DNA of 64,000 bases from Embleya sp042956465. GTDB taxonomy: Bacteria > Actinomycetota > Actinomycetes > Streptomycetales > Streptomycetaceae. Positions within the stretch are counted from its first letter, which is position 1. Each line of letters begins with the position of its first letter. This document shows, piece after piece, positions 25,636 to 34,466 of the stretch. The notes below the pieces were generated by a model, which saw nothing but the letters and a program-made list of their open reading frames with translations, was not told the origin of the DNA and ran no database searches. The stretch lies in NCBI RefSeq assembly GCF_042956465.1, contig NZ_JBIBGL010000008.1, forward strand, positions 415,041 to 479,040. The letters run 5' to 3'. Both the position numbers and the translations under genes were made by a program.

Positions 25636-26739
25636 ATGATGCGCACTCGGATGGCCCGCCGGGTGGCGGCGGCCGCGGCCTTCGGTGGCGGCGGCGTGGG
25701 AGTGCTGACCGGGGCGATGTTCGCGGTGTTGTACACCGAGGCGAAGATGGCCCGCCGCACGGTGGGCGAACCCGACGGCGACCCGCCGAGCGCCGACGGG
25801 ATGTACGGCGATCTGCCCGGCGAGCCGATCACGTTCGCGATGATCGGCGACTCCACCGCCGCCGGCCTCGGCGTCGAGGACCCGATGCAGACCCCCGGCG
25901 CGTTGCTCGCCTCCGGCCTGGCCGCCGTCGCCGAGGTGCCGGTACGGCTGGTCAACGTCGCCCTCTCCGGCGCCCAGTCCTCTGACCTGGAGCGTCAGGT
26001 CACTCTCGCCCTGCGGCACGAACTCGACGTGGCGATGATCATGATCGGCGCGAACGACGTCACCCACCGGATGCGCCCGGCCGAGTCGGTGCGCCACCTC
26101 GAACAGGCCACCCGCCGACTGATCGCCTCCGGCGTCGAGGTGGTCGTGGCCACGTGTCCCGACCTGGGCACGATCGAGCCGATCGCGCAGCCGCTGCGCT
26201 ACCTGGCCCGGCAGTGGAGCCGCAACCTGGCCGCCGCGCAGACCATCGCCGTGGTCGAGGCGGGCGGCCGTACCGTCTCGCTCGGCTCGCTGCTCGGGCC
26301 CGAATTCCTGGCCCGGCCCAAGGCGATGTTCGGTCCGGACCGTTTCCACCCCTCGGTCGAGGGCTACGCGACCGCCGCGATGGCCTCGTTGCCGTCCCTG
26401 TGCGCCGCGTTGGACCTGTGGCCGCTGGACGAGCTGAGCCCGGACAGCTTCCGCGGCGAGGGCGTGCTGCCGATCGCGCAGGCCGCGATCGAGGCCGCCG
26501 CCGAGGGCGGCACCGAGGTGACCGGCACCGACGTCGGCGGGCGCGAGCGCGGCCCGCGCGGCCGGTGGGCACTGCTGCGCCACCGCCGCAGGCAGCAGAT
26601 CCCCACCCCCGCGACGGTGGATCCGGACGCCGAGTCCGATGCCGAGCCGGACGCCGCCGCCGAGGGTGATGCGAAGGTCGAGCGGACTGCGCCAACCCCG
26701 TTCGGGGACGCCCGGGGTAATGTGGCGGAAGAAATCTGA
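25636..26739 (+). CDS. Membrane-anchored or secreted SGNH hydrolase
   Basis: The 367-residue protein starts with Arg-rich residues and a hydrophobic stretch (about 9-33), an anchor or signal. Next is an SGNH domain with MIGDSTAAGLGV (Ser), the Asn motif MIGANDVTHR and GPDRFHPSVEGY (Asp/His). A charged C-terminal tail of about 60 residues is rich in Asp/Glu/Ala. It is unlike the disulphide-rich lipase at 3989. Two adjacent ATGs occur at 25636 and 25639; the first is given. No strong ribosome site is close, so the start is uncertain. Confidence 0.83.
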   Translation: MMRTRMARRVAAAAAFGGGGVGVLTGAMFAVLYTEAKMARRTVGEPDGDPPSADGMYGDLPGEPITFAMIGDSTAAGLGVEDPMQTPGALLASGLAAVAEVPVRLVNVALSGAQSSDLERQVTLALRHELDVAMIMIGANDVTHRMRPAESVRHLEQATRRLIASGVEVVVATCPDLGTIEPIAQPLRYLARQWSRNLAAAQTIAVVEAGGRTVSLGSLLGPEFLARPKAMFGPDRFHPSVEGYATAAMASLPSLCAALDLWPLDELSPDSFRGEGVLPIAQAAIEAAAEGGTEVTGTDVGGRERGPRGRWALLRHRRRQQIPTPATVDPDAESDAEPDAAAEGDAKVERTAPTPFGDARGNVAEEI

Positions 26740-26895
26740 CTGGGCGTCAGTTATGGCGTGGGGCAGGTCGCATGATCCACCCCTCCCACTTTCGGCTACC
26801 AGGCAGTAACTTCAGCGTCAGTTGCGCTTCCGCACCGACGAGAGTCCCTTCGGGGTCCTCGTACCGACGGCCGCAAAGACCAACAAGGAGTCCCG

Positions 26896-28116
26896 ATGCC
26901 CGAAGCAGTCATCGTCGCCACCGCCCGCTCCCCGATCGGTCGCGCCTTCAAGGGTTCCCTGAAGGACCTGCGGTCGGACGACCTGACCGCGCTCATGGTC
27001 CGCGCCGCCCTGGACAAGGTCCCGGCGCTGGACCCCAAGGACATCGACGACCTGATGCTGGGCTGCGGTCTGCCCGGCGGCGAGCAGGGCTTCAACATGG
27101 GCCGCAACGTCGCGGTCATGCTGGGCTACGACCACCTGCCCGGAACCACCATCACCCGCTACTGCTCGTCGTCGCTGCAGACCACCCGGATGGCGATGCA
27201 CGCGATCCGCGCGGGCGAGGGCGACGCGTACATCTCGGCCGGTGTCGAAATGGTCACCAGCACCCGCGGCAAGGGCAGCAGCGACTCGATCCCGGACACC
27301 AGGAACCCGCTCTTCGCCGACGCCGCGACCCGCACCACCGAGGCCGTCGAGAAGGGCTCGACCTGGGCCGACCCGCGCGAGCAGGGTCTGCTCCCGGACG
27401 TCTACATCGGGATGGGCTTCACCGCCGAGAACCTGGCCCAGCACAAGGGCATCTCCCGGGCCGAGCAGGACGAGTTCGCGGTCCGCTCGCAGAACCGCAC
27501 CGAGCAGGCGATCGCCGACGGCTTCTGGGCCGAGGACATCACGCCGGTCACGCTCGCGGACGGCACCGTGGTGAGCAAGGACGACGGTCCGCGTGCGGGC
27601 ACCACGCTGGAGGGCATCTCCGGGCTCAAGCCGGTCTTCCGCCCGGACGGCACGGTGACGGCGGGCAACGCGTGCCCGCTCAACGACGGCGCCGCCGCGG
27701 TCATCGTGATGTCGGACACCAAGGCGCGCGAGCTGGGCCTGACCCCGCTCGCCCGGATCGTCTCCACCGCCGTGTCCGGCCTATCGCCGGAGATCATGGG
27801 CTACGGCCCGGTCGAGGCCTCCCGGATCGCGATGGCCCGCGCGGGCCTGACCTCGGCGGACATCGACCTGGTGGAGATCAACGAGGCGTTCGCCGCACAG
27901 GTCATCCCCTCCTACCGGGACTTGGGCTTCGACCTGGACAAGGTCAACGTCAACGGCGGCGCGATCGCGATCGGCCACCCGTTCGGGATGACCGGCGCGC
28001 GGATCACCAGCACGCTGATCAACTCCCTGCGGTGGCACGACAAGCAGTGGGGCCTGGAGACCATGTGCGTCGGCGGCGGCATGGGCATGGCCATGGTCCT
28101 CGAACGCCTGAGCTGA
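26896..28116 (+). CDS. Acetyl-CoA C-acyltransferase (thiolase)
   Basis: The 406-residue thiolase has the acyl-accepting Cys in TRYCSSSLQT (about residue 93), the NEAFA motif, the catalytic His in GGAIAIGHPFGMTG and the second Cys in MCVGGGMGMA. It condenses or cleaves acyl-CoAs in fatty-acid oxidation or acetoacetyl-CoA synthesis. AAGGAG precedes the ATG. A GCGTCAGTT word occurs twice upstream (26744 and 26815), a possible regulator contact. It is followed by a perfect hairpin terminator, so it is probably monocistronic. Confidence 0.92.
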   Translation: MPEAVIVATARSPIGRAFKGSLKDLRSDDLTALMVRAALDKVPALDPKDIDDLMLGCGLPGGEQGFNMGRNVAVMLGYDHLPGTTITRYCSSSLQTTRMAMHAIRAGEGDAYISAGVEMVTSTRGKGSSDSIPDTRNPLFADAATRTTEAVEKGSTWADPREQGLLPDVYIGMGFTAENLAQHKGISRAEQDEFAVRSQNRTEQAIADGFWAEDITPVTLADGTVVSKDDGPRAGTTLEGISGLKPVFRPDGTVTAGNACPLNDGAAAVIVMSDTKARELGLTPLARIVSTAVSGLSPEIMGYGPVEASRIAMARAGLTSADIDLVEINEAFAAQVIPSYRDLGFDLDKVNVNGGAIAIGHPFGMTGARITSTLINSLRWHDKQWGLETMCVGGGMGMAMVLERLS

Positions 28117-28145
28117 CCCGACCACCGACCCGATTCGACACCCGC

Positions 28146-28180
28146 GCGAAGCCCGTCCGGACGACCCGGGCGGGCTTCGC
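28146..28180 (+). terminator. Thiolase terminator
   Basis: Perfect ten-base arms GCGAAGCCCG and CGGGCTTCGC enclose a 15-base loop, starting 30 bases after the stop codon. Confidence 0.8.
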
Positions 28181-28313
28181 CGCTCACCACCCGACCGGGT
28201 CGGCCCGAGGTCCCGCCCACTCGGGACGTCACGCTCTGGCGGCCGGCCGCGGACGGCGCGACCCTGGAGGAAGAAGCTCTTCCTCGGGTTGGCCAAGGGT
28301 TGCGGATCACGTC

Positions 28314-28904
28314 ATGCCGAACGCTTACATCGTCCCCGTCCTGATCACCGCCGCATGCGCCGTCGCGGTGACCGCCGTCGTGCGCCGACTGTCCCGGCGG
28401 CTCCGCGCCCGTGCCACCACGGAGATTTGGGACCAGGCGTTCCTCGATCATCTCTTCCGCAGCCGGGACGCCGAGCGACCACCGCTGACCGTCCCCGGGC
28501 CCGGGCGCGACGACTTCCCCGACCGGGTCGACCCGGACGACGACGCGACCGGTCGCCGTCCACACCCGTCGGAGAACCTGACCCCGCTGCTGCCCACCCA
28601 CCTCACCGGCGAGTACCTCACCGGCCTGGTCGCGGGCGCGACCCCGATCACCCGCGTGCGCACCGGCTCGCCCGGCGGCGCCGGCGGGCTGGACGTGCTC
28701 GACTTCGCCGACGGCAGCTCGCTGGTGGTGATGCCGGGCGACCCGGAGGCCGCATCGCTGATCGACGTCGCACTGTCCCTGGGCCGGCCGGTGCGCCTGC
28801 TCGGCACCTCCGAGATCGGTGGCGGCTGGACCCTGACCTTCGGCATGGACGAGGACACCACGTACGCCCTGGCCGACCGTCTGTACGTCCGACCGCCGGC
28901 CTAG
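28314..28904 (+). CDS. Hypothetical membrane-anchored protein
   Basis: The 196-residue product has one N-terminal membrane segment (about 5-24), an Arg-rich stop-transfer region, a polar Pro/Asp-rich linker and a soluble domain with LDVLDFADGSSLVVMPGD and WTLTFGMDEDTTYALADR. The Arg-rich side suggests that the soluble domain is cytoplasmic. The ribosome site before the ATG at 28314 is weak. I do not recognise the family. Confidence 0.65.
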   Translation: MPNAYIVPVLITAACAVAVTAVVRRLSRRLRARATTEIWDQAFLDHLFRSRDAERPPLTVPGPGRDDFPDRVDPDDDATGRRPHPSENLTPLLPTHLTGEYLTGLVAGATPITRVRTGSPGGAGGLDVLDFADGSSLVVMPGDPEAASLIDVALSLGRPVRLLGTSEIGGGWTLTFGMDEDTTYALADRLYVRPPA

Positions 28905-28997
28905 GGTCGTCCTCGATCCCGCGCCGAGCACCACGAAGCGGCACCCGCGGCGGGCCCTGGGCCCTGCCCGGCGGACACCGGCCGCACCCCGCGTCGC

Positions 28998-29429
28998 TCA
29001 GATCGCCGCCGACAACTCGCGCACCATCTCCCGCGCCCGACGCACCACGTCACCGGCCGTCGTCGGCTCGCCGTCCTGCAGGATCAGCGGGTGCTCCTCG
29101 GCCAACGGCCCCAGCGCCGAGGCGAGATCGCCGGAGGTGACCGCGACCTGATCGCCCACCACGAACACGCCCAGATCCGGGATCTCGCGCAGCGGCTCGC
29201 CCTCGACCGCGGCCGCCAGGTCGGCCAGACACTGGGCCAGCGCGAGGGCCGCGCCCGCCCGGCTCGGCGAGGTCTCCTGACGGGCGGTCAGCGGCGCCTT
29301 CAACCGGGCCTCGGACAGGTGCCGGAGTCGGTCGGCGACCGCGCCGGACTCCTTCACGAAGGGGCCCACGTCAACCGTGAGGGAAACGGACGGTTTCCCG
29401 ACCGGGGGGATGGGGATGCGGGACGACAT
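28998..29429 (-). CDS. Hypothetical protein
   Basis: The 143-residue product is soluble and mostly helical: SVSLTVDVGPFVKES, RLRHLSEARLKAPL and AALALAQCLADLAAAVEGEP, ending VVRRAREMVRELSAAI. The start at 29429 (MSSRIPIPP) gives a compact domain; the ribosome site is poor. The codon pattern is typical of the genome, which supports a real gene. No family recognised. Confidence 0.6.
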   Translation of the reverse strand: MSSRIPIPPVGKPSVSLTVDVGPFVKESGAVADRLRHLSEARLKAPLTARQETSPSRAGAALALAQCLADLAAAVEGEPLREIPDLGVFVVGDQVAVTSGDLASALGPLAEEHPLILQDGEPTTAGDVVRRAREMVRELSAAI

Positions 29430-29538
29430 AACCGGAGCGTACCCAGTGCGCACACCGCGTGCGGGTCGGCTTCGACCGCTTGCCAACCGTTCGCCCGTCA
29501 TGCACGCTCGGGTAACGGAACGCTCACCGGAGGCGCTT

Positions 29539-29772
29539 ATGTCCTTGCACTTCTCCGAAGAGACCCACCGGAACCTCGTGGCTCGGGTGCCCGTCTGCAC
29601 CGGCCGCGAACTCCCCGACTGGTTCAAGGAAATCGAGGCCGGTCCGGCCTTCTCCCGGTTCGAGGACCGGGTCTCCTGGCTCCAGGGCGAGCACAACCTC
29701 GGACACGGGCACGCCCTCGCCATCGTCCGCGAGCACGACCGCCGCCGGCACGCGCCGGGCGGGGTCAGCTGA
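29539..29772 (+). CDS. Small DUF4287-like protein
   Basis: The 77-residue protein contains CTGRELPDWFKEIE and WLQGEHNLGHGHALAIVREH. It resembles the DUF4287 family, whose members carry a conserved GLGHGHA motif and have no established function. GGAGG sits five bases before the ATG at 29539. It stands alone between two genes on the other strand. Confidence 0.75.
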   Translation: MSLHFSEETHRNLVARVPVCTGRELPDWFKEIEAGPAFSRFEDRVSWLQGEHNLGHGHALAIVREHDRRRHAPGGVS

Positions 29773-29882
29773 TCCCCCGCCTCCAGGCCGCCGCGCCGCC
29801 GATCCACCGTCGAAGACCCCTGCCACGCTGACCACTCGCCACCACTGTCGACTCCGCGGATCCGCGCATTCCGCATACGCAA

Positions 29883-29918
29883 AAGTGGCGGTGCCCCTTG
29901 CCGGGGGCACCGCCACTT
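29883..29918. terminator. Strong hairpin terminator below the BAX-inhibitor-like gene
   Basis: Perfect 15-base arms AAGTGGCGGTGCCCC and GGGGCACCGCCACTT enclose six bases. On the minus strand four T residues follow the stem, so it ends transcription of the gene that stops at 29948; it may act in both directions. Confidence 0.85.
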
Positions 29919-29947
29919 CGTATGTCGGGCCGTCACGCGGCGCTGCG

Positions 29948-30802
29948 TCAGTCCCGCAGGATCGACAGCAGGCGCAGGACCTCCAGGTAGATCCACACCA
30001 GGGTCACGGTCAGACCGAACGCGGCCCGCCACGACTCCTGCTGCGGCACGCCCTGGGCGACCAGCTGCTCGATCTCGTTGAAGTCGAGCGACAGGAAGAA
30101 GGCGCCGATGAGGATGCCGAGGATGCCCATCACGATACCGAGCGGACCGCTGCGCAGGCCGAGGCCGTCGCCACCGGCGATCAGGATCGCCAGGAGGTTG
30201 ACGACGGTGAGGATCAGGAAGCCGATCGCGATCGCCATGCCGATCCGCACGTATCGGCTCGTCACCTTGATCCAGCCGGACTTGTACGCCACCAGCACAC
30301 CGACGAAGACGGAGGCCGTGCCGAGCACCGCCTGCACCACGATGCCGCTGTACTGCTGCTCGAACGCGTGGCTGATCGCGCCGAGGAACACACCTTCGAG
30401 CGCGGCGTAGGTCAGCACCAGTGCGGGGCTGACTTCACGCTTGAAGGTCACGACCATCGCGACGACGAACGCGGCGAGCGCGGCACCGACCGCCCAGCCG
30501 AAGTTCTCGAACGGCAGGAATGCCCACGACAGCGCACCGGTGACGACGACCGTCAACAGCGTCATCGCGGTACGCGCGACCACGTCGTCGATGGTCATCC
30601 GGCCGGTCTGGAGCGGACCGGCGGACTGCGCCCGGTACATCTCCTGAAGCTGCTCGGGGGTCATCGGCTGCATCGGCGGCTGCTGCGGCCCACCGTACGG
30701 GGCGCCCTGCGGCCCGGGCTGCGGCGCTCCGTAACCGGCCTGCTCCTGCCGGCCGGTCTCGAACGCCCCCCGCCGCGTGAGCACCGGGTTGCTGCTCCTC
30801 AT
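29948..30802 (-). CDS. BAX inhibitor-1/YccA-family membrane protein
   Basis: The 284-residue protein has a Gln/Pro/Gly-rich N-terminal tail (residues 1-65). Seven hydrophobic segments follow, from about residue 78 to 272, with conserved ALEGVFLGAISH and a final SLDFNEIE motif. The two acidic residues in the last part match the pH-sensing aspartates of calcium-leak BI-1 proteins. GGAGGAG precedes the ATG. The role in actinomycetes is unsettled; an ion leak is inferred from the family. Confidence 0.87.
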   Translation of the reverse strand: MRSSNPVLTRRGAFETGRQEQAGYGAPQPGPQGAPYGGPQQPPMQPMTPEQLQEMYRAQSAGPLQTGRMTIDDVVARTAMTLLTVVVTGALSWAFLPFENFGWAVGAALAAFVVAMVVTFKREVSPALVLTYAALEGVFLGAISHAFEQQYSGIVVQAVLGTASVFVGVLVAYKSGWIKVTSRYVRIGMAIAIGFLILTVVNLLAILIAGGDGLGLRSGPLGIVMGILGILIGAFFLSLDFNEIEQLVAQGVPQQESWRAAFGLTVTLVWIYLEVLRLLSILRD

Positions 30803-31124
30803 GTCATCTCCTCCATGCCCCCGGGTGGGGGTCGTGGCTCAAGAGAGTAATCCCCGAGTAAAGCGCTCGGGGCTTCCATCTTTCCCCTACAACGTGTCCG
30901 GACACGCGTTTTGTGCCCGCGGTCACTGTCCGGTCATAAAAAGTCGGATGGTATCCATCGTGAACCCGATCGCTGTCAGCACGGGAACACCCTGCGCTAT
31001 GCGCGAGTGAGGGTGGCCCGCGGGCCCGGGAAAGCATCCGGTTGGTGGTCCAGACCACCGAGGCCCACTGTCGCAACTCCGCGACGAAACGGCGTTCTTG
31101 CAGGTCAACCGCTACTTCGAGTTG
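30803..31124. other. Gene-free region between the BAX-inhibitor-like gene and tRNA-Leu
   Basis: The region holds a seven-base-arm hairpin at 30852-30872 (CCCCGAG and CTCGGGG) and a perfect 12-base palindrome, GTGTCCGGACAC, at 30894-30905. Both lie upstream of the gene starting at 30802 and may be regulatory. They could also affect the 3' end of the tRNA transcript, which runs toward them. No protein gene is seen. Confidence 0.5.
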
Positions 31125-31206
<82 letters not shown>

Positions 31207-31548
31207 GCGATGCTGAGCGTAGCGGCCTCGGCGCACCGGGTGTGCCCCAAGCGTTTCGAGGGCCTGCGGACCCCTTCCGTCGGCCTGTTCGATCGCGGAG
31301 AGCAACGGAAGGCGACCCGTCCGCATGCAATACGGATGATCCCGAATGGGCGTTTTGGGGCGGCTGAGCAGGGGACATCCCGCATTCGGCGGCCGAACCC
31401 GGGTAGGACCACCGGGTCGAGGGTCCGCTCGGATCGACCGTCATGCGGTGATCACCATCGTCCGGATCCGGACCTTCGTCGTCCGGCACCAACGGAGTGC
31501 GTACGCCGCCCCCCGCATCGGATCCGATCGCGACGAAAGAGGTCTCCT
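31207..31548. other. Gene-free region upstream of tRNA-Leu and the ABC ATPase
   Basis: The bldA promoter must lie at the left end; a TACGCT hexamer on the minus strand at 31216-31221 is a possible -10 box. The right part carries the promoter of the ABC ATPase gene. No gene or strong repeat is visible. Confidence 0.45.
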
Positions 31549-32328
31549 GTGACCGCCACCGAACCCAACAGGGGCGTCGGGACGAACGGCGCGCCCGCCG
31601 CCGCCGTCGCCACCGACCTGACCAAGGTCTACGGCACGGGCGAGACGCAGGTGACAGCGCTCGACGGCGTCTCGGTCGGATTCCGGCGGGGCGAGTACAC
31701 CGCGATCATGGGCCCGTCCGGGTCGGGCAAGTCCACGCTGATGCACTGCATGGCGGGCCTGGACTCGATCTCGGGGGGCTCGGTCCGGCTGGGCGACGTG
31801 GAGTTGTCCTCGCTGAGCGACAAGCAGTTGACCCTGCTGCGTAGAGAGAAGGTCGGCTTCGTCTTCCAGTCGTTCAATCTGCTGCCGACGCTGACCGCGC
31901 TGGAGAACATCACCCTGCCGATGGACATCGCGGGCGTGAAGCCCGATCAGGCGTGGCTGGACCACGTGATCGAGACGGTCGACCTCCGGAACCGGCTCAA
32001 GCATCGCCCGAGCGAACTGTCCGGCGGTCAGCAGCAGCGCGTGGCGTGTGCCCGCGCGATGGCGAGCAAGCCGGAGATCATCTTCGCCGACGAGCCGACC
32101 GGCAACCTGGACTCGCGCTCGGGCGCCGAGGTATTGGGCTTCCTCCGTACCTCGGTGCGCGAAAGCGGCCAGACCATCGTGATGGTCACCCACGATCCCA
32201 ACGCCGCGTCCTACGCGGACCGGGTGCTCTTCCTCGCCGACGGCAAAATCGTCGACGAGATGCTCTCCCCCACCTCGGACCTCGTCCTCGAACGCATGAA
32301 ACGCTTCGAAGCCGCCCGAACGGTCTGA
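31549..32328 (+). CDS. ABC transporter ATP-binding protein (MacB/LolD type)
   Basis: The 259-residue ATPase has Walker A GPSGSGKS (about residue 64), the Q-loop FVFQSFNLLP, signature LSGGQQQRVA, Walker B IIFADEPTGNLDS and the switch His in VTHDP. TGNLDS is typical of the MacB/LolD/FtsE group, which pairs with FtsX-like permeases. No permease gene adjoins it: a 20-base-arm terminator starts 13 bases after the stop. The GTG at 31549 follows AAAGAGG. The partner must be encoded elsewhere. Confidence 0.9.
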   Translation: MTATEPNRGVGTNGAPAAAVATDLTKVYGTGETQVTALDGVSVGFRRGEYTAIMGPSGSGKSTLMHCMAGLDSISGGSVRLGDVELSSLSDKQLTLLRREKVGFVFQSFNLLPTLTALENITLPMDIAGVKPDQAWLDHVIETVDLRNRLKHRPSELSGGQQQRVACARAMASKPEIIFADEPTGNLDSRSGAEVLGFLRTSVRESGQTIVMVTHDPNAASYADRVLFLADGKIVDEMLSPTSDLVLERMKRFEAARTV

Positions 32329-32340
32329 GGACGAACGCAA

Positions 32341-32381
32341 AGGGGCCCGGCACACGCACCAGGTGCGTGTGCCGGGCCCCT
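32341..32381. terminator. Very long perfect hairpin, bidirectional terminator
   Basis: Twenty-base arms, beginning AGGGGCCCGG and ending CCGGGCCCCT, pair perfectly around a single central A. It lies between the converging ABC ATPase and NADH dehydrogenase genes. Confidence 0.85.
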
Positions 32382-32389
32382 GCCGAAAG

Positions 32390-33739
32390 CTAGGCCTTCG
32401 CGGCAGGCTCGACCGCGGGTCGCGGCGCCGGCAGTGCCGCCTCGGCGAACTCGTCCCGCGGGTGCTCCATCGCCCCGAGCGAGACGATCTCCCGGCGGAA
32501 GAAGGCCGACAGCGTCCAGTCGGCGAACACCCGGAACTTCCGGTTGAACGTCGGCACCATCGCCCCGTGGTACGTGCGGTGGAACAACCAGGCGGGCAGC
32601 CCCTTGAGCTTGAACTTGCCGAACATCACCGCGACGCCCTTGTGCAGGCCCAGACCCGCCACCGCGCCGAGGTTCTTGTGCTTGTACTCCTTCGGCGGGA
32701 ACCCACGCATCACCGAGACGACGTTGTCGCCCAGGACCCGCGCCTGCCGCACCGCGTGCTGCGCGTTCGGCGGGCACCAGGCACCCTCACCCGCGGCGAG
32801 GTCCGGCACCTGCGCGTTGTCGCCGGCGGCGAACACGTTGTCCATGCCGACCACCTGGAGGGTGGTGCGGGTGTCGACGTGGCCGCGCGGGCCGAGCGGC
32901 AGGCCGTACTCCGACAACACCGGGTTCGGCTTGACGCCCGCCGTCCACAGGATCGTGGAGGCGTCGAACTCGATGTCGTTGGAGAGCACGCAGTGCTTGT
33001 CGACGCAGGACTTGAGCGACGTCTCCAGGTGGAACTCGATGTCCCGGGCCTTGAGGCGCTCCAGCGTCCAGGCGCCGAGTTCCGGACCGACCTCGGGGAG
33101 GATGCGGTTGGCCGCCTCCACCATCACGAAGCGCATGTCCTCGCGCTTGAGGTTCTTGTAGTAGCGCACCGCGTCGCGCGCCATGTCCTCGACCTCGGCC
33201 AGCGCCTCGATCCCCGCGAACCCGCCGCCGACGAAGCAGAAGGTCAGCGCCTTGCGGCGGATCTCCGCGTCGGTGGTGGAGTCGGCCAGGTCGAGCTGCC
33301 CGAGCACGTGGTTGCGCAGCGCGATGGCTTCTTCGATGGTCTTGAGACCGATGCCGTTCTCGGCCAGGCCGGGAATCGGGAAGGTCCGCGAGATCGAGCC
33401 GAGTGCGATGACGATGTAGTCGAAGCCGAGCTCGTAGGAGTCGCCCGCGAGCGGCTCGACCAGCGCGACCTTGCGGTCGTGGTCGACGGAGGTGACCCGG
33501 CCGTTGACGATCTCGGCCTTGGGCAGGACACGGCGCAGCGGCACCACGACATGGCGCGGTGAGATGCTGCCGGCGGCCGCTTCCGGGAGGAAGGGCTGGT
33601 AGGTCATGTACGACCGCGGGTCGACGACCGTGACGGTCGCTTCGCCGTAGCGCATCTTCTTGAGGATGCGCTGCGCGGCGTACAGACCAACGTAGCCGCC
33701 GCCGACGATAAGGATGCGAGGGCGATCCGTGTTGCTCAT
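32390..33739 (-). CDS. ndh: Type II NADH:quinone dehydrogenase
   Basis: The 449-residue flavoprotein passes electrons from NADH to menaquinone without pumping protons. It has an FAD motif (ILIVGGGYVGLYAA), an NAD-binding motif (TFCFVGGGFAGIEALAE), the TxxxxPNPV-like VKPNP and the FAAGDNAQ motif near residue 320. The C-terminal amphipathic part (FFRREIVSLG) would dock on the membrane. The start at 33739 has a weak ribosome site. A Rex-like inverted repeat lies about 90 bases upstream. Confidence 0.92.
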   Translation of the reverse strand: MSNTDRPRILIVGGGYVGLYAAQRILKKMRYGEATVTVVDPRSYMTYQPFLPEAAAGSISPRHVVVPLRRVLPKAEIVNGRVTSVDHDRKVALVEPLAGDSYELGFDYIVIALGSISRTFPIPGLAENGIGLKTIEEAIALRNHVLGQLDLADSTTDAEIRRKALTFCFVGGGFAGIEALAEVEDMARDAVRYYKNLKREDMRFVMVEAANRILPEVGPELGAWTLERLKARDIEFHLETSLKSCVDKHCVLSNDIEFDASTILWTAGVKPNPVLSEYGLPLGPRGHVDTRTTLQVVGMDNVFAAGDNAQVPDLAAGEGAWCPPNAQHAVRQARVLGDNVVSVMRGFPPKEYKHKNLGAVAGLGLHKGVAVMFGKFKLKGLPAWLFHRTYHGAMVPTFNRKFRVFADWTLSAFFRREIVSLGAMEHPRDEFAEAALPAPRPAVEPAAKA

Positions 33740-33828
33740 GTTTGGAAGTATCCACCGATCGAACCCACCGGTGCCCTGAGGCCGCGCGCAGTACCGAAGG
33801 GGTCGTCTGGTACCCTTCGTCCTTTTGC

Positions 33829-33846
33829 TTGTGCATTTGTGCACGG
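33829..33846. promoter_or_regulatory. Rex-like operator upstream of ndh
   Basis: TTGTGCA-N4-TGCACGG resembles the 18-base Rex site (TTGTGAA-N4-TTCACAA) in length and outer arm, with differences in the last two bases and at AA/TT. Rex represses respiratory genes, ndh among them, when NADH is low. The position is about 90 bases above the ndh start. The match is partial. Confidence 0.4.
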
Positions 33847-34163
33847 TGTGCCGTCGAGGAAGATCCACTCGACCGTTTTCGGCCGGCTCGTCCGCCGACC
33901 CGGTCCCGATGACCTGCGTCGATCCTGCCCGAGGACCCCGGGGACGGCGCAATGTGATCTCCACCTCGAACCGGCGGCAACCCCCGCATTCGAAGGCGAT
34001 ACCGCCACCCGACCGGTCCGACAAGGGGAAAACGGCCTCACATGGCCAAGTTTTGCCTCCCGGACCATGTGAAGGGATTCACAAACTTTTTCGAGTGTCC
34101 GAACGTTGGACATGGTTCCTTGGTTCCCTGTCGGCCAAAAATCCCCGGACGACGGCGAAGCGC

Positions 34164-34185
34164 GTGTACACACTCGTGCGTACAC
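34164..34185. promoter_or_regulatory. Toxin-antitoxin operator
   Basis: Perfect arms GTGTAC and GTACAC, ten bases apart, end nine bases before the antitoxin ATG. Phd/YefM antitoxins bind such repeats to repress their operon. Confidence 0.55.
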
Positions 34186-34193
34186 TGCGAGGT

Positions 34194-34466
34194 ATGACCG
34201 AAAGCGCAGTGACCATACGCGAAGCCCGCGCACACCTCGCGGACCACATCAATCGTGCCGAAAACGGCACCTCGACGGTAATTACCCGCAATGGGACTCC
34301 GGTGGCCGCGCTGGTACCGATTGCGGACTTCGACGCGCTGGAGGAAGCCGCCGACGAAATGCTGGCGCGCGAGGCCGAGGCGGTCCTGGCCGAGGGCGGC
34401 CCGAGCGTGACGATGGCCGAGTTGCTGGCGGATCTTTTCACCGAGCGCGGCGAAAGCAGCGCATGA
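34194..34466 (+). CDS. Phd/YefM-family antitoxin
   Basis: The 90-residue protein has a Phd-type DNA-binding N-terminus (SAVTIREARAHLADHINRAE, then TVITRNGTPVAALVPIADFD). An acidic helical C-terminus would wrap the toxin. Its stop codon overlaps the toxin start as ATGA, giving coupled translation. It should neutralise the RelE-like toxin and repress the operon through the inverted repeat just upstream. Confidence 0.92.
   Translation: MTESAVTIREARAHLADHINRAENGTSTVITRNGTPVAALVPIADFDALEEAADEMLAREAEAVLAEGGPSVTMAELLADLFTERGESSA

Larger units (their letters stand above)
33740..34193. other. Gene-free regulatory region between ndh and the toxin-antitoxin pair
   Basis: The 454 bases hold a hairpin with seven-base arms (CGAAGGG at 33795 and CCCTTCG at 33813), a Rex-like site (33829-33846), a 17-base near-palindrome at 34096-34112 (TGTCC, AACGTT core, GGACA) and the toxin-antitoxin operator at the right end. 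Short open frames here have no ribosome sites, so I assign none. Confidence 0.5.

Noticed and set aside
25597..26583. Minus-strand open frame opposite the second SGNH hydrolase
   Set aside because: It mirrors a gene with intact SGNH motifs and has no ribosome site or domain.
33839..34072. Possible small protein gene in the ndh upstream region
   Set aside because: There is no ribosome site, no hydrophobic or domain pattern, and the region is better explained as regulatory.
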